From Myoxocephalus aenaeus (lineage: Eukaryota > Chordata > Actinopteri > Perciformes > Cottidae), in the NCBI GenBank assembly GCA_038501785.1, contig JBAMJR010000199.1:21001-85000 (forward strand): DNA of 64,000 bases, given 5' to 3'. Positions 1-12,268 of the stretch are shown piece after piece. The notes under the pieces were generated by a model. It did not search any database. It was not told where the DNA came from and saw only the letters and a list, made by a program, of their open reading frames with translations. The position numbers and the translations under genes were made by a program. Every line of letters begins with the position of its first letter. Within the stretch, counting starts at the first letter, position 1.

Positions 1-115
1 GACATTCGGACAAACAAGTCCCAAGACATTCGGACAAACAAGTCCCAAGACATTCGGACAAACAAGTCCCAAGACATTCGGACAAACAAGTCCCAAGACA
101 TTCGGCGGAACAAGT
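1..115. repeat. 24-bp minisatellite, cut by window edge
   Basis: Just under five head-to-tail copies of a 24-bp unit containing GACATTCGGACAAACAAGTC; the last copy is degenerate. The array probably continues to the left of the window. Confidence 0.9.
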
Positions 116-173
116 CTGAAGAAATGCACGCAATTAAGAGACTTGTATCTGGGCAGATGTCAGTGTGAGTCCT

Positions 174-617
174 GTATGTACTAGTACTAGGACGGGTTAC
201 ATACAGAGAGGTACTAGTACTAGGACGGGTTACATACAGAGAGGTACTAGTACTAGGACGGGTTACATACAGAGAGGTACTAGTACTAGGACGGGTTACA
301 TACAGAGAGGTACTAATACTAGGATGGGTTACATACAGAGAGGTACTAGTACTAGGATGGGTTACATACAGAGAGGTACTAGTACTAGGATGGGTTACAT
401 ACAGAGAGGTACTAATACTAGGATGGGTTACATACAGAGAGGTACTAGTACTAGGATGGGTTACATACAGAGAGGTACTAGTACTAGGACGGGTTACATA
501 CAGAGAGGTACTAGTACGGGTTACATACAGAGAGGTACTAATACTAGCACGGGTTACATACAGAGAGGTACTAGTACTAGGATGGGTTACATACAGAGAG
601 GTACTAATACTAGGATG
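174..617. repeat. 33-bp minisatellite
   Basis: About 13 copies of a 33-bp unit containing GGGTTACATACAGAGAGG and a variable TACTAGTACTAGGA(C/T) part. Because 33 is divisible by three, it gives a false open frame of repeated 11-mers on the plus strand. One copy is shortened. Confidence 0.9.
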
Positions 618-619
618 CT

Positions 620-723
620 GTATTTCTGTGTGTGAACCTGCAGAGGGCGCTGTGGCTCCACATGATCAGCTGTTTACTTGCTGCTCATCACTCCAGGAAG
701 AGGATTAAATAGAGAGAGAGAGT

Positions 724-755
<32 letters not shown>

Positions 756-869
756 AACAAGAGCTACGTGTGTTTGTCCTGTCGGCTGGAACGAGAACAC
801 AGATGGTGCTTTCACTGTTGCCCGACTGTGCTGGGAGCATTCAGCGTTTGGCTGGGTAAACACAAAAAA

Positions 870-905
<36 letters not shown>

Positions 906-1652
906 AATCTTTGGTCTCTTTAACGTTAATGTGCTGCGAGTCGCGACCTTTTTAAAATCCGCCACCATGACCTCACAGACACACCTGGGGGCGAGTGGAC
1001 TTCCCGTCACAGCGGAGACAAAACAACAACAACAACAACAACAACAACGGCCTGGTTTCCTGCCTCTGGGCTGCTACAACATGTCTTTAAATCTTTAAAC
1101 AAACTCTTTGGTATGACTCATACTCGGGTCAAAGGTCAGGCGTTTGTGGACGAGCTGAGGAGCAGCAGCAGCTATTTCTGGCTGCCAGCGGCCCCCAGGG
1201 GCCGGAGGTCACACCTGCTCAGAGCTGCTGGGGAAAGAGCAGCGGCCCACAGGAAGTGGAGGAGGAGAACACCAGGTGCACCGTCCTGGGTCTGGAGCTC
1301 GGTGGGGGCGGGGCTTAACCCTCGTACCTGTCTGTTGTTCCATGCGGAGAAGGGGGCGGAGCTTCCTGACGCTCGTCTGCTTCCTGTTTCTCTTTTTTTT
1401 GGGCATGAAAACAAACAATAGGACCGATTGTCACGAAAACCACGAAGACAAGTTCCATCATGGTTTACTTTTCACCTGTGTGTGTGTGTGTGTGTGTCTG
1501 TGTGTGTTTATGTGTGTGTCTGTTTGTGTGTGTTTGTTTGTCTGTTTGTGTGTGTTTATGTGTGTGTGTGTTCATGTGTGTAGAGAAACTTGACTCCAGA
1601 CACACCTCCACTGGGAATGTATGAGAGCTGGGGAGAGTCAACCACCTGTCCC

Positions 1653-1692
<40 letters not shown>

Positions 1693-2216
1693 TCAAGAAA
1701 TGTAAGAAAGTGTGAACAGTATTTTGAGCTTGATGAAGTCATGAGACATGTCCTGCACCACAACAACAACAACAACACAACAACAACAACACCACCGGTT
1801 CCTCGTTTGGATCCTGTGTGTTTCCTACATTTAAAAAGATCATTTTACGAGTCAAGAAAAGCCGTAAAAGTGTTGCGCAACCAGAAAGAAGCCCCACCAG
1901 GAAGTTCTCACAGCTCCAGGTCACGTGACCTTTGACCCCGCTGCTCATGTATCCGCTGCACAAAGGATTGTGGGTAACATCCTGGTATTCCTGGCTCACG
2001 CTATGTTTGTAACGGTCAGACGTCACAAACGTTCACAGATAAACACTATTTACACGCTAGAGGTATTTATACTAAAGGGAAAGGGCAGACTAGGCCTTTA
2101 AAAGAAGGAGGAGCCAAACAAGCTGGGGGAGGGGCCAACCAATCAACTGACCAACCAGGCTCGTCCTTCCTGTTCCCAAACACACACACACACATAAACA
2201 TGTCTCTACCTTTACT
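620..2216. other. non-coding stretch with microsatellites
   Basis: No gene seen. It holds (TG)n at 722-748, (CA)n at 872-902, (CAA)n at 1022-1048, an impure TG run at 1471-1583, (CA)n at 1656-1690 and (CAA)n at 1760-1793. Short frames across these are repeat by-products. Confidence 0.7.
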
Positions 2217-2770
2217 TTAACCCTTCAGGGTCTGAGGCCTTTTTCTTGATTTTACATCATTTCTTAAATTCATCTTTTAAAGGCACTTGCATATCAGATA
2301 CATATCCATGTGTTACATCAAAAATTGCAGAACAATCTCAGCTCTCTATATAATGAGGCACCATTGTCCTAAGACACAAGTGTAAAGTGATAATATGCCC
2401 TAAAGCTGAAAAATGTAAGCTTGATTTTTGAAATTCTTCACATCTCTTGTGAAAACATAACTTTACTCATGTGGATGAACTGTTTTGGTGATGGGACTTG
2501 GTTTACCAAAGGTTTTACGTTCACATAAGCAGTGGAATATATTAATAAAATGGTAGATACATGTAAATAAATGTCTAAAACAAAATTTTGTATTATTGTT
2601 TTATGAGTAGAAATGTTGTCTGTCACTACTTTCACCAAAACAAAATATTTACTATATATTTGAGTCAAAAAATGTGCTATAGAAAAAGGTCCTTAGGGAT
2701 TTCCTGAGTGTTCATTGGTAGTTTCACACAAAATGTCGACGTACACACAAATCCACAAATCCCGGTGAAA

Positions 2771-3443
2771 GGCGGAGCTCCACAGGCTGTGAGCGCCTGT
2801 GAGAGTCACGTAGGAGCTCAGACTCCACAGGCTGTGAGCTCCTGTGAGAGTCATGTAGGAGCTCAGACTCCACAGGCTGTGAGCTCCTGTGAGAGTCATG
2901 TAGGAGCTCAGACTCCACAGGCTGTGAGCGCCTGTGAGAGTCATGTAGGAGCTCAGACTCCACAGGCTGTGAGCTCCTGTGTGAGTCATGTAGGAGCTCA
3001 GACTCCACAGGCTGTGAGCGCCTGTGAGAGTCATGTAGGAGCTCAGACTCCACAGGCTGTGAGCTCCTGTGAGAGTCATGTAGAAGCTCAGACTCCACAG
3101 GCTGTGAGCGCCTGTGAGTCATGTAGGAGCTCAGACTCCACAGGCTGTGAGCTCCTGTGAGAGTCATGTAGGAGCTCAGACTCCACAGGCTGTGAGCTCC
3201 TGTGAGAGTCATGTAGGAGCTCAGACTCCACAGGCTGTGAGCTCCTGTGAGAGTCATGTAGGAGCTCAGACTCCACAGGCTGTGAGCTCCTGTGAGAGTC
3301 ATGTAGGAGCTCAGACTCCACAGGCTGTGAGCTCCTGTGAGAGTCATGTAGGAGCTCAGACTCCACAGGCTGTGAGCTCCTGTGAGAGTCATGTAGGAGC
3401 TCAGACTCCACAGGCTGTGAGCTCCTGTGAGAGTCACGTAGAG
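2771..3443. repeat. 45-bp minisatellite inside piggyBac-like element
   Basis: About 15 copies of a 45-bp unit containing AGGAGCTCAGACTCCACAGG. The unit is partly self-complementary (GAGCTC). Continuous frames on both strands arise because 45 is divisible by three. More than one further copy (4767-4826) lies beyond the hAT-like insertion, showing that the array existed before it. Confidence 0.92.
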
Positions 3444-4766
3444 CAGTGTTTTTCAACCTTTTTTGAGCCGCGGCACATTTTCTACAATAAAAGAATCCCG
3501 CGGCACACCAACAACCTAAAAAATTACAAAATGTCACATTGTAGCATAATACAGCATATATGGTAGGTCATTATTATTAATGTCACATTGTAGCATAATA
3601 CAGCATATATGGTAGGTCATTATTATTAATGTCACATTGTAGCATAATACAGCATACATGGTGGGTCATTATTGTGCTACCTACTGGCATGGAAGAGTAT
3701 TCAGTGTTTCAAGTAAACCAGATTGCTCCATCAGACAAAAAAAAAGTGTTATCACTTTGTTAGAAAAATGAAAATAAAGTTATGCAAAAAAGAACTAATA
3801 TTTAGTTACTACTAAATAGCTTATTGTGGAAAACAATAAGCTATTGCAAAACAAAACGGAATGAGTGAGATGTGTGAGCATCAGGTTGTATCAGTATTAG
3901 TGGCTGCAGAGAGCTGCTTTCCTCTACACATCTTTTTAAAACGGGGTTGTAGATTTGATACGGCTCTCAGTTCATGCTCCATGATGAGAGACACAACAGC
4001 AGAAAGACCTCACAGAGATCTCATAAAGATCGGCTTTTGGCAAAATGCCAAGAATCGGCGCATGCGCAGCGTAACCTGTTAACGGCGGACTGAACATTTA
4101 AATCCAGCATTTCCTCTTGCGCCACACCTGTAATAAATACCTCCCAGTTTGATAAATACTGACTTAAAGGAAACATGGTGTTCATTTATTTTAATGACGA
4201 CCACAAAGTGAGCAGGCTTTATCACTGCAGTGTTTTTCAGGCTTTTGGAAGAATATTTCCAGAGCCTCTCTGAGTCAGAAACGTCATTGATGAGCTCCTG
4301 GCTGTTTGTCTTGACCTGCAAACACATGAACTGTTAGGCTTTAACAGTGAGAGCTCATAGCTTAACATACTGATAGCTTCAGCAGCAAATCCCATTGTGA
4401 AAAGCACGCGACATATTTTTCGCCGCTGTCTCTATCCGCTGTGTCTCACCTGCGTTCAGCGCATCGGGCAGAACTCCGCCGTGCGCGACACAGAGCAGAG
4501 CAGAGTTGTATAGACGCGACCCAGAAATGACATGCTGTGTGGATAAGATCAATAACATACGGCCGTTTAGTTTGTTTAATAGCAGAACAAGGTGCAGACC
4601 TGTTCTATATTACTCTGCCAGCCACTATATTGCAGCTCAGACGCTCAACAATGGAAAATCATTTGCGGCAACTAAATAATATTTTTTTGGACTAATTAAG
4701 TGAAATTGGACATTTTCCCACGGCACACCTGATGACCTCTCACGGCACAGTGGTTGACAATCACTG
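3444..4766. mobile_element. hAT-like non-autonomous DNA transposon
   Basis: 1323 bp interrupting the 45-bp array. The left end CAGTGTTTTTCAACC and the right end, read on the minus strand, CAGTGATTGTCAACC are inverted repeats of hAT type. Flanks acgtagag and atgtagga agree at 5 of 8 positions, fitting a decayed 8-bp target duplication, though both lie in repeat copies. No transposase frame was seen. An internal 49-bp unit is repeated about three times (3531-3677). Confidence 0.75.
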
Positions 4767-4966
4767 ATGTAGGAGCTCAGACTCCACAGGCTGTGAGCTC
4801 CTGTGAGAGTCACGTAGGAGCTCAGACAGGGGGCCGGAAGTCAAGATTCTCACACATCCAGCAACATCTGAATCATATTTCTGCGCCGTTTTTTCGCGGA
4901 GATATTAATAAACATCTGTAAACATCATATTCCGCGTGGAGGCGGGCGCGGACCCCAGAGGGTTAA

Positions 4967-5928
4967 AGGTAGTACTTTATGAATATGAGTTAGTCAGGTA
5001 AGAAAACGTAACATCTGTGTGCAGAGCTAAGCTAAACTAGCTAGGAAGTAGTAAATAACGATCAGATTGTTATCTTTCAGACGGTCCCTGAACGCATCAT
5101 GTGCGACGAACGCTTCCTTTAGAAAAAGCTTTACATTCTGATATTTCATAAAAACATTTTATTCTTCACGTCTCATTTAAAACCTCAAATAAAGATGAGA
5201 TAAAATAACGTGTTTACTTTAATTGTTAAAAACATTAAACTCTGAGCTCTGAAACTATGATGTCATGATTGATTGTCACATGACTGTTGGTCACATGACC
5301 TGCAGTCACATCAGTGCTGGAAGGTATTTAAACTAGAAAAGGAAAAACAAAACTATAAATATAAGAAAACTGTGAAATCACCACCGAACTAACCGGTTAT
5401 TTATTATGTATAAATATATACGAATATATACAAACGACCCCGACACACACACCCCGCTGTGGTCATGTGTCTATTATATTATATTATATGATGTTCAAGA
5501 TGGTACTTTAACCTCAGAAATAAAGGATCTTCTCTGTTGTCCATCAGAGCCTCGTTTAATATTTCATATCTAAAGGAGCTGACTGCAGCAGGACTCGCTC
5601 CCTGAGCTGTCAATCAAGAGGGGGCGGGGTCTCAGGGGTCAAAGGTGACGTCTCCTCTCATCAGCCTGACGAGAGACAATCCTGAGTCTTTGTTCTGCTG
5701 GAGAACCTGAGCACGACCGTTTGTTCTAGTATTCATAGTGTTTTATTTTATTAAAACACTATTCAAGTGATAAGTAATACAAATATATTATATGATATGT
5801 ATAGCAGTGGTAGGCCGTCAGGGCCTGCTAAGTTATAGCTATTTTATAATTTAATAGTTTTTCACAAATACACTACATGTGTAGTGTATTTGGGTTAGCC
5901 TGCACCGGGCTCAGACCAGGATCCGGGC
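4967..5928. other. non-coding AT-rich stretch
   Basis: No gene or clear element recognised. It includes a TATTA run near 5478 and ends in a short perfect inverted repeat just before the 22-bp array. Confidence 0.6.
5865..5892. repeat. 13-bp inverted repeat with 2-bp spacer
   Basis: CAAATACACTACA, then TG, then its exact reverse complement. It would form a tight hairpin and lies about 36 bp before the start of the 4.6-kb array. Confidence 0.85.
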
Positions 5929-8900
5929 TACATCCTGTTGGTCTCTCTGTTACATCCTGTTGGTCTCTCTGTTACATCCTGTTGGTCTCTCTGTTACATC
6001 CTGTTGGTCTCTTTGTTACATCCTGTTGGTCTCTCTGTTACATCCTGTTGGTCTCTCTGTTACATCCTGTTGGTCTCTTTGTTACTTTGTTACTTCCTGT
6101 TGGTCTCTCTGTTACTTCCTGTTGGTCTCTCTGTTACTTCCTGTTGGTCTCTCTGTTACATCCTGTTGGTCTCTCTGTTACATCCTGTTGGTCTCTCTGT
6201 TACATCCTGTTGGTCTCTTTGTTACATCCTGTTGGTCTCTCTGTTACATCCTGTTGGTCTCTTTGTTACTTTGTTACTTCCTGTTGGTCTCTCTGTTACT
6301 TCCTGTTGGTCTCTCTGTTACTTCCTGTTGGTCTCTCTGTTACTTCCTGTTGGTCTCTCTGTTACATCCTGTTGGTCTCTCTGTTACATCCTGTTGGTCT
6401 CTCTGTTACTTCCTGTTGGTCTCTCTGTTACTTCCTGTTGGTCTCTCTGTTACTTCCTGTTGGTCTCTCTGTTACATCCTGTTGGTCTCTTTGTTACATC
6501 CTGTTGGTCTCTCTGTTACATCCTGTTGGTCTCTCTGTTACATCCTGTTGGTCTCTTTGTTACTTTGTTACTTCCTGTTGGTCTCTCTGTTACTTCCTGT
6601 TGGTCTCTCTGTTACATCCTGTTGGTCTCTCTGTTACATCCTGTTGGTCTCTCTGTTACTTCCTGTTGGTCTCTCTGTTACTTCCTGTTGGTCTCTCTGT
6701 TACATCCTGTTGGTCTCTCTGTTACATCCTGTTGGTCTCTCTGTTACATCCTGTTGGTCTCTCTGTTACATCCTGTTGGTCTCTTTGTTACATCCTGTTG
6801 GTCTCTCTGTTACATCCTGTTGGTCTCTTTGTTACTTTGTTACTTCCTGTTGGTCTCTCTGTTACTTCCTGTTGGTCTCTCTGTTACTTCCTGTTGGTCT
6901 CTCTGTTACATCCTGTTGGTCTCTCTGTTACATCCTGTTGGTCTCTCTGTTACATCCTGTTGGTCTCTCTGTTACATCCTGTTGGTCTCTCTGTTACATC
7001 CTGTTGGTCTCTCTGTTACATCCTGTTGGTCTCTCTGTTACATCCTGTTGGTCTCTCTGTTACATCCTGTTGGTCTCTCTGTTACATCCTGTTGGTCTCT
7101 TTGTTACATCCTGTTGGTCTCTGTTACATCCTGTTGGTCTCTCTGTTACATCCTGTTGGTCTCTCTGTTACATCCTGTTGGTCTCTCTGTTACATCCTGT
7201 TGGTCTCTCTGTTACTTTGTTACTTCCTGTTGGTCTCTTTGTTACATCCTGTTGGTCTCTTTGTTACTTCCTGTTGGTCTCTTTGTTACTTCCTGTTGGT
7301 CTCTTTGTTACTTCCTGTTGGTCTCTTTGTTACTTTGTTACATCCTGTTGGTCTCTGTTACATCCTGTTGGTCTCTCTGTTACATCCTGTTGGTCTCTCT
7401 GCTACATCCTGTTGGTCTCTCTGCTACATCCTGTTGGTCTCTTTGTTACATCCTGTTGGTCTCTGTTACATCCTGTTGGTCTCTCTGTTACATCCTGTTG
7501 GTCTCTCTGTTACATCCTGTTGGTCTCTCTGTTACATCCTGTTGGTCTCTTTGTTACTTTGTTACATCCTGTTGGTCTCTCTGTTACATCCTGTTGGTCT
7601 CTTTGTTACTTCCTGTTGGTCTCTTTGTTACTTCCTGTTGGTCTCTTTGTTACTTCCTGTTGGTCTCTCTGTTACTTCCTGTTGGTCTCTTTGTTACTTT
7701 GTTACATCCTGTTGGTCTCTCTGTTACATCCTGTTGGTCTCTTTGTTACTTTGTTACATCCTGTTGGTCTCTCTGCTACATCCTGTTGGTCTCTCTGTTA
7801 CATCCTGTTGGTCTCTTTGTTACATCCTGTTGGTCTCTCTGCTACATCCTGTTGGTCTCTTTGTTACATCCTGTTGGTCTCTTTGTTACATCCTGTTGGT
7901 CTCTCTGTTACATCCTGTTGGTCTCTCTGTTACATCCTGTTGGTCTCTTTGTTACTTTGTTACTTCCTGTTGGTCTCTTTGTTACATCCTGTTGGTCTCT
8001 TTGTTACTTCCTGTTGGTCTCTTTGTTACTTCCTGTTGGTCTCTCTGTTACATCCTGTTGGTCTCTCTGTTACATCCTGTTGGTCTCTTTGTTACTTTGT
8101 TACATCCTGTTGGTCTCTCTGTTACATCCTGTTGGTCTCTTTGTTACTTTGTTACATCCTGTTGGTCTCTCTGCTACATCCTGTTGGTCTCTCTGTTACA
8201 TCCTGTTGGTCTCTCTGCTACATCCTGTTGGTCTCTTTGTTACTTTGTTACATCCTGTTGGTCTCTCTGTTACATCCTGTTGGTCTCTTTGTTACTTTGT
8301 TACATCCTGTTGGTCTCTCTGCTACATCCTGTTGGTCTCTCTGTTACATCCTGTTGGTCTCTCTGTTACATCCTGTTGGTCTCTCTGCTACATCCTGTTG
8401 GTCTCTGTTACATCCTGTTGGTCTCTCTGTTACATCCTGTTGGTCTCTTTGTTACATCCTGTTGGTCTCTTTGTTACTTTGTTACTTCCTGTTGGTCTCT
8501 CTGTTACATCCTGTTGGTCTGTCTGTTACATCCTGTTGGTCTCTCTGTTACATCCTGTTGGTCTCTCTGTTACATCCTGTTGGTCTCTTTGTTACTTTGT
8601 TACTTCCTGTTGGTCTCTTTGTTACATCCTGTTGGTCTCTTTGTTACTTTGTTACTTTGTTACATCCTGTTGGTCTCTCTGTTACATCCTGTTGGTCTCT
8701 CTGTTACATCCTGTTGGTCTCTTTGTTACATCCTGTTGGTCTCTTTGTTACATCCTGTTGGTCTCTCTGTTACATCCTGTTGGTCTGTCTGTTACATCCT
8801 GTTGGTCTCTCTGTTACATCCTGTTGGTCTCTTTGTTACTTTGTTACTTCCTGTTGGTCTCTTTGTTACATCCTGTTGGTCTCTTTGTTACTTTGTTACT

Positions 8901-10532
8901 TTGTTACATCCTGTTGGTCTCTCTGTTACATCCTGTTGGTCTCTCTGTTACATCCTGTTGGTCTCTTTGTTACATCCTGTTGGTCTCTTTGTTACTTTGT
9001 TACTTCCTGTTGGTCTCTCTGTTACATCCTGTTGGTCTGTCTGTTACATCCTGTTGGTCTCTCTGTTACATCCTGTTGGTCTCTCTGTTACATCCTGTTG
9101 GTCTCTTTGTTACTTTGTTACTTCCTGTTGGTCTCTTTGTTACATCCTGTTGGTCTCTTTGTTACTTTGTTACTTTGTTACATCCTGTTGGTCTCTCTGT
9201 TACATCCTGTTGGTCTCTCTGCTACATCCTGTTGGTCTCTTTGTTACATCCTGTTGGTCTCTTTGTTACATCCTGTTGGTCTCTCTGTTACATCCTGTTG
9301 GTCTCTCTGCTACATCCTGTTGGTCTCTCTGTTACATCCTGTTGGTCTCTCTGTTACATCCTGTTGGTCTCTCTGCTACATCCTGTTGGTCTCTTTGTTA
9401 CATCCTGTTGGTCTCTTTGTTACATCCTGTTGGTCTCTCTGTTACATCCTGTTGGTCTCTCTGCTACATCCTGTTGGTCTCTCTGTTACATCCTGTTGGT
9501 CTCTCTGTTACATCCTGTTGGTCTCTCTGCTACATCCTGTTGGTCTCTCTGCTACATCCTGTTGGTCTCTCTGTTACATCCTGTTGGTCTCTCTGCTACA
9601 TCCTGTTGGTCTCTCTGTTACATCCTGTTGGTCTCTCTGTTACATCCTGTTGGTCTCTCTGTTACATCCTGTTGGTCTCTCTGTTACATCCTGTTGGTCT
9701 CTCTGCTACATCCTGTTGGTCTCTCTGTTACATCCTGTTGGTCTCTCTGTTACATCCTGTTGGTCTCTCTGTTACATCCTGTTGGTCTCTTTGTTACTTT
9801 GTTACATCCTGTTGGTCTCTCTGTTACATCCTGTTGGTCTCTTTGTTACATCCTGTTGGTCTCTCTGTTACATCCTGTTGGTCTCTCTGTTACATCCTGT
9901 TGGTCTCTCTGTTACTTTGTTACATCCTGTTGGTCTCTTTGTTACATCCTGTTGGTCTCTTTGTTACATCCTGTTGGTCTCTCTGTTACTTTGTTACATC
10001 CTGTTGGTCTCTTTGTTACATCCTGTTGGTCTCTTTGTTACATCCTGTTGGTCTCTCTGTTACTTTGTTACATCCTGTTGGTCTCTTTGTTACTTTGTTA
10101 CATCCTGTTGGTCTCTCTGTTACTTTGTTACATCCTGTTGGTCTCTCTGTTACTTTGTTACATCCTGTTGGTCTCTCTGTTACATCCTGTTGGTCTCTCT
10201 GTTACATCCTGTTGGTCTCTCTGTTACTTTGTTACATCCTGTTGGTCTCTTTGTTACATCCTGTTGGTCTCTTTGTTACATCCTGTTGGTCTCTCTGTTA
10301 CTTTGTTACATCCTGTTGGTCTCTTTGTTACTTTGTTACATCCTGTTGGTCTCTTTGTTACTTTGTTACATCCTGTTGGTCTCTCTGTTACTTTGTTACA
10401 TCCTGTTGGTCTCTCTGTTACATCCTGTTGGTCTCTCTGTTACTTTGTTACATCCTGTTGGTCTCTCTGTTACATCCTGTTGGTCTCTTTGTTACATCCT
10501 GTTGGTCTCTTTGTTACATCCTGTTGGTCTCT
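5929..10532. repeat. 4.6-kb 22-bp minisatellite
   Basis: About 200 head-to-tail copies of a 22-bp unit containing CATCCTGTTGGTCTCTCTG. Main variants are CTC/TTC before TGTTA, catcc/cttcc, and units with an extra TTTGTTAC. All three plus-strand frames stay open for about 1520-1560 codons, because the unit has no stop in any frame and 22 is not divisible by three. These are not genes. Confidence 0.97.
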
Positions 10533-10980
10533 GATTTCATAAAGAACTAGCAGATAAATCCTAAGGTTGACGAAGAAGCGATAACCGTTTAATAATCACA
10601 TCGTAGCGCTCTGAATCAAATCATTCAATATATATATAATATCCAATAAATTAAAGGCTTTAAAAAAAAAAAAAGAGTTGTTCCTCAGTTAAAAGTTTGT
10701 CTGATACAATTTAAAGTGAACTGTGTTTGAAACGTCCTCCTCCTTCCTCTTCCTCTTCCTCTTCCCCTCCTCCTCCTCCTCCTTCCTCCTCCTCCTCCTC
10801 CTCCTCCTCCTCCTCCTCCTCCTCCTCCTCCTCCTCCTCCTCCTCGTCCCTGCGTGACCCACATGTGCGTGTTCATTGGATAACAGAGCGGCTGGTCTCC
10901 GGGGCGACGCTGCATGTAGGTCAGAGCTAAGCCGAGGAGTCCTGCAGACAACGGGGACCAGGAGTCCAGACCGAGCCCCG
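10533..10980. repeat. (TCC)n microsatellite with flanks
   Basis: A poly(A) run near 10662-10673 and a pyrimidine (TCC)n tract at about 10735-10845. The rest is unremarkable. Poly-Ser and poly-Gly frames here are by-products. Confidence 0.85.
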
Positions 10981-11866
10981 ACCTGTCAATCACCTTTAGC
11001 CCCGCCCTAAAGCGTCCCCTGCTTTATGGTCTGTTTGACTCATGAACATCATGCTGTATTGAAGAAGACTTGAAACTAGAGACTGAGACATAAACTCATG
11101 TTTACAATGTTTACTGAGGGAATACATCAAGAGAAGTAGAGTCACTTATATAGACTTCTATACAACCAGAGGAGTCACCCCCTGGTGGTCAGTAGAGAGA
11201 ATGCAGCTTTAACACATGAAGCATAGACTTCTATACAACCAGAGGAGTCACCCCCTGGTGGTCAGGAGAGAGAATGCAGCTTTAACACAGGAAGCATAGA
11301 CTTCTATACAACCAGAGGAGTCGCCCCCTGGTGGTCAGGAGAGATAATGCAGCTTTAACACATGAAGCATAGACTTCTATACAACCAGAGGAGTCGCCCC
11401 CTGGTGGTCAGGAGAGAGAATGCAGCTTTAACACATGAAGCATAGACTTCTATACAACCAGAGGAGTCGCCCCCTGGTGGTCAGGAGAGAGAATGCAGCT
11501 TTAACACATGAAGCATAGACTTCTATACAACCAGAGGAGTCACCCCCTGGTGGTCAGGAGAGAGAATGCAGCTTTAACACATGAAGCATAGACTTCTATA
11601 CAACCAGAGGAGTCACCCCCTGGTGGTCAGGAGAGAGAATGCAGCTTTAACACATGAAGCATATACTTCTATACAACCAGAGGAGTCGCCCCCTGGTGGT
11701 CAGGAGAGAGAATGCAGCTTTAACACATGAAGCATATACTTCTATACAACCAGAGGAGTCGCCCCCTGGTGGTCAGGAGAGAGAATGCAGCTTTAACACA
11801 TGAAGCATAGACTTCTATACAACCAGAGGAGTCGCCCCCTGGTGGTCAGGAGAGAGAATGCAGCAC
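10981..11866 (+). repeat. dispersed teleost repeat with 73-bp tandem array
   Basis: A ~160-bp head starting ACCTGTCAATCACC and containing GAAGAAGACTTGAAAC is followed from about 11144 by ten 73-bp units containing GACTTCTATACAACCAGAGG and CCCCCTGGTGGTCAGG. The same head plus array appears inverted at 51372-52579. The same head and core occur widely in percomorph genomes, as I recall them. Each unit carries a CTCF-like core on the minus strand. Confidence 0.88.
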
Positions 11867-12268
11867 ATCATGATTTATGCTTCATGCCATAGTGCATCAT
11901 GGGAGTCGTAGTTGATTCCTCGTACTTTCCGTGTTGTACAGTCCTTCATCTCTCATTGACTTCCACTGAAACTGATTTTTAGAACCATCTGGTTCCACAA
12001 ACATCCGGGAGGATCTGTGGCAGGAAGTCAATCAGGACGACAGGAAGTAGAACTGCCGCTCCATTAGACGCTCTGTCCTCGTCTCCATCCTGCCGGAAAG
12101 CCGGGAGAGCCGACAGCGGCTAAAAATAACCAAGAAGAGGAGCCGCATCGGCCGAGGGAAGGAACGCAGAGCAGAGGCCCAAAGGAATTCTGGGTAAATC
12201 CCCCACGACAGACGGGAAGTCAAGACAGGAACTGAACCGCAGCGAACACTTTGATTATTACATGAAGT
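11867..12268. other. non-coding stretch between arrays
   Basis: No gene recognised. It contains a ZNF143/THAP11-like sequence at 11894-11913. A minus-strand open frame continuing out of the next array into this region has no recognisable domain. Confidence 0.55.
11894..11913 (-). promoter_or_regulatory. ZNF143/THAP11-like (SBS) motif
   Basis: Minus strand reads AACTACGACTCCCATGATGC, close to the SBS consensus ACTACAATTCCC-N-TGC bound by ZNF143 and THAP11. It sits 30 bp from the CTCF-like 73-bp array. Binding is inference. Confidence 0.35.

Larger units (their letters stand above)
2221..4962. mobile_element. piggyBac-like non-autonomous element (nested)
   Basis: Bounded by TTAA at 2217-2220 and 4963-4966, the piggyBac target-site duplication. 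The left end CCCTTCAGGGTCTGAGGCC and the right end, read from the other strand, CCCTCTGGGGTCCGCGCCC form imperfect inverted repeats starting CCCT, as in this superfamily. No transposase frame is present. The interior has grown a 45-bp minisatellite and then received a hAT-like insertion. Family assignment is inference from ends and TTAA only. Confidence 0.6.

Noticed and set aside
2771..3440. Regular repeats resembling a CRISPR array
   Set aside because: Units are contiguous with no unique spacers, no cas genes are nearby, and the genome is clearly a vertebrate's. The same holds for all other arrays here.
3861..4082. 73-codon frame inside the hAT-like element
   Set aside because: It lacks transposase motifs (no DDE region or hAT dimerisation domain) and is too short; the element is non-autonomous.
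5877..10550. Three overlapping plus-strand open frames of about 1500 codons
   Set aside because: They are translations of a 22-bp repeat with no stop in any frame. All three frames are equally open, there is no domain, and their starts and stops simply mark the array edges.
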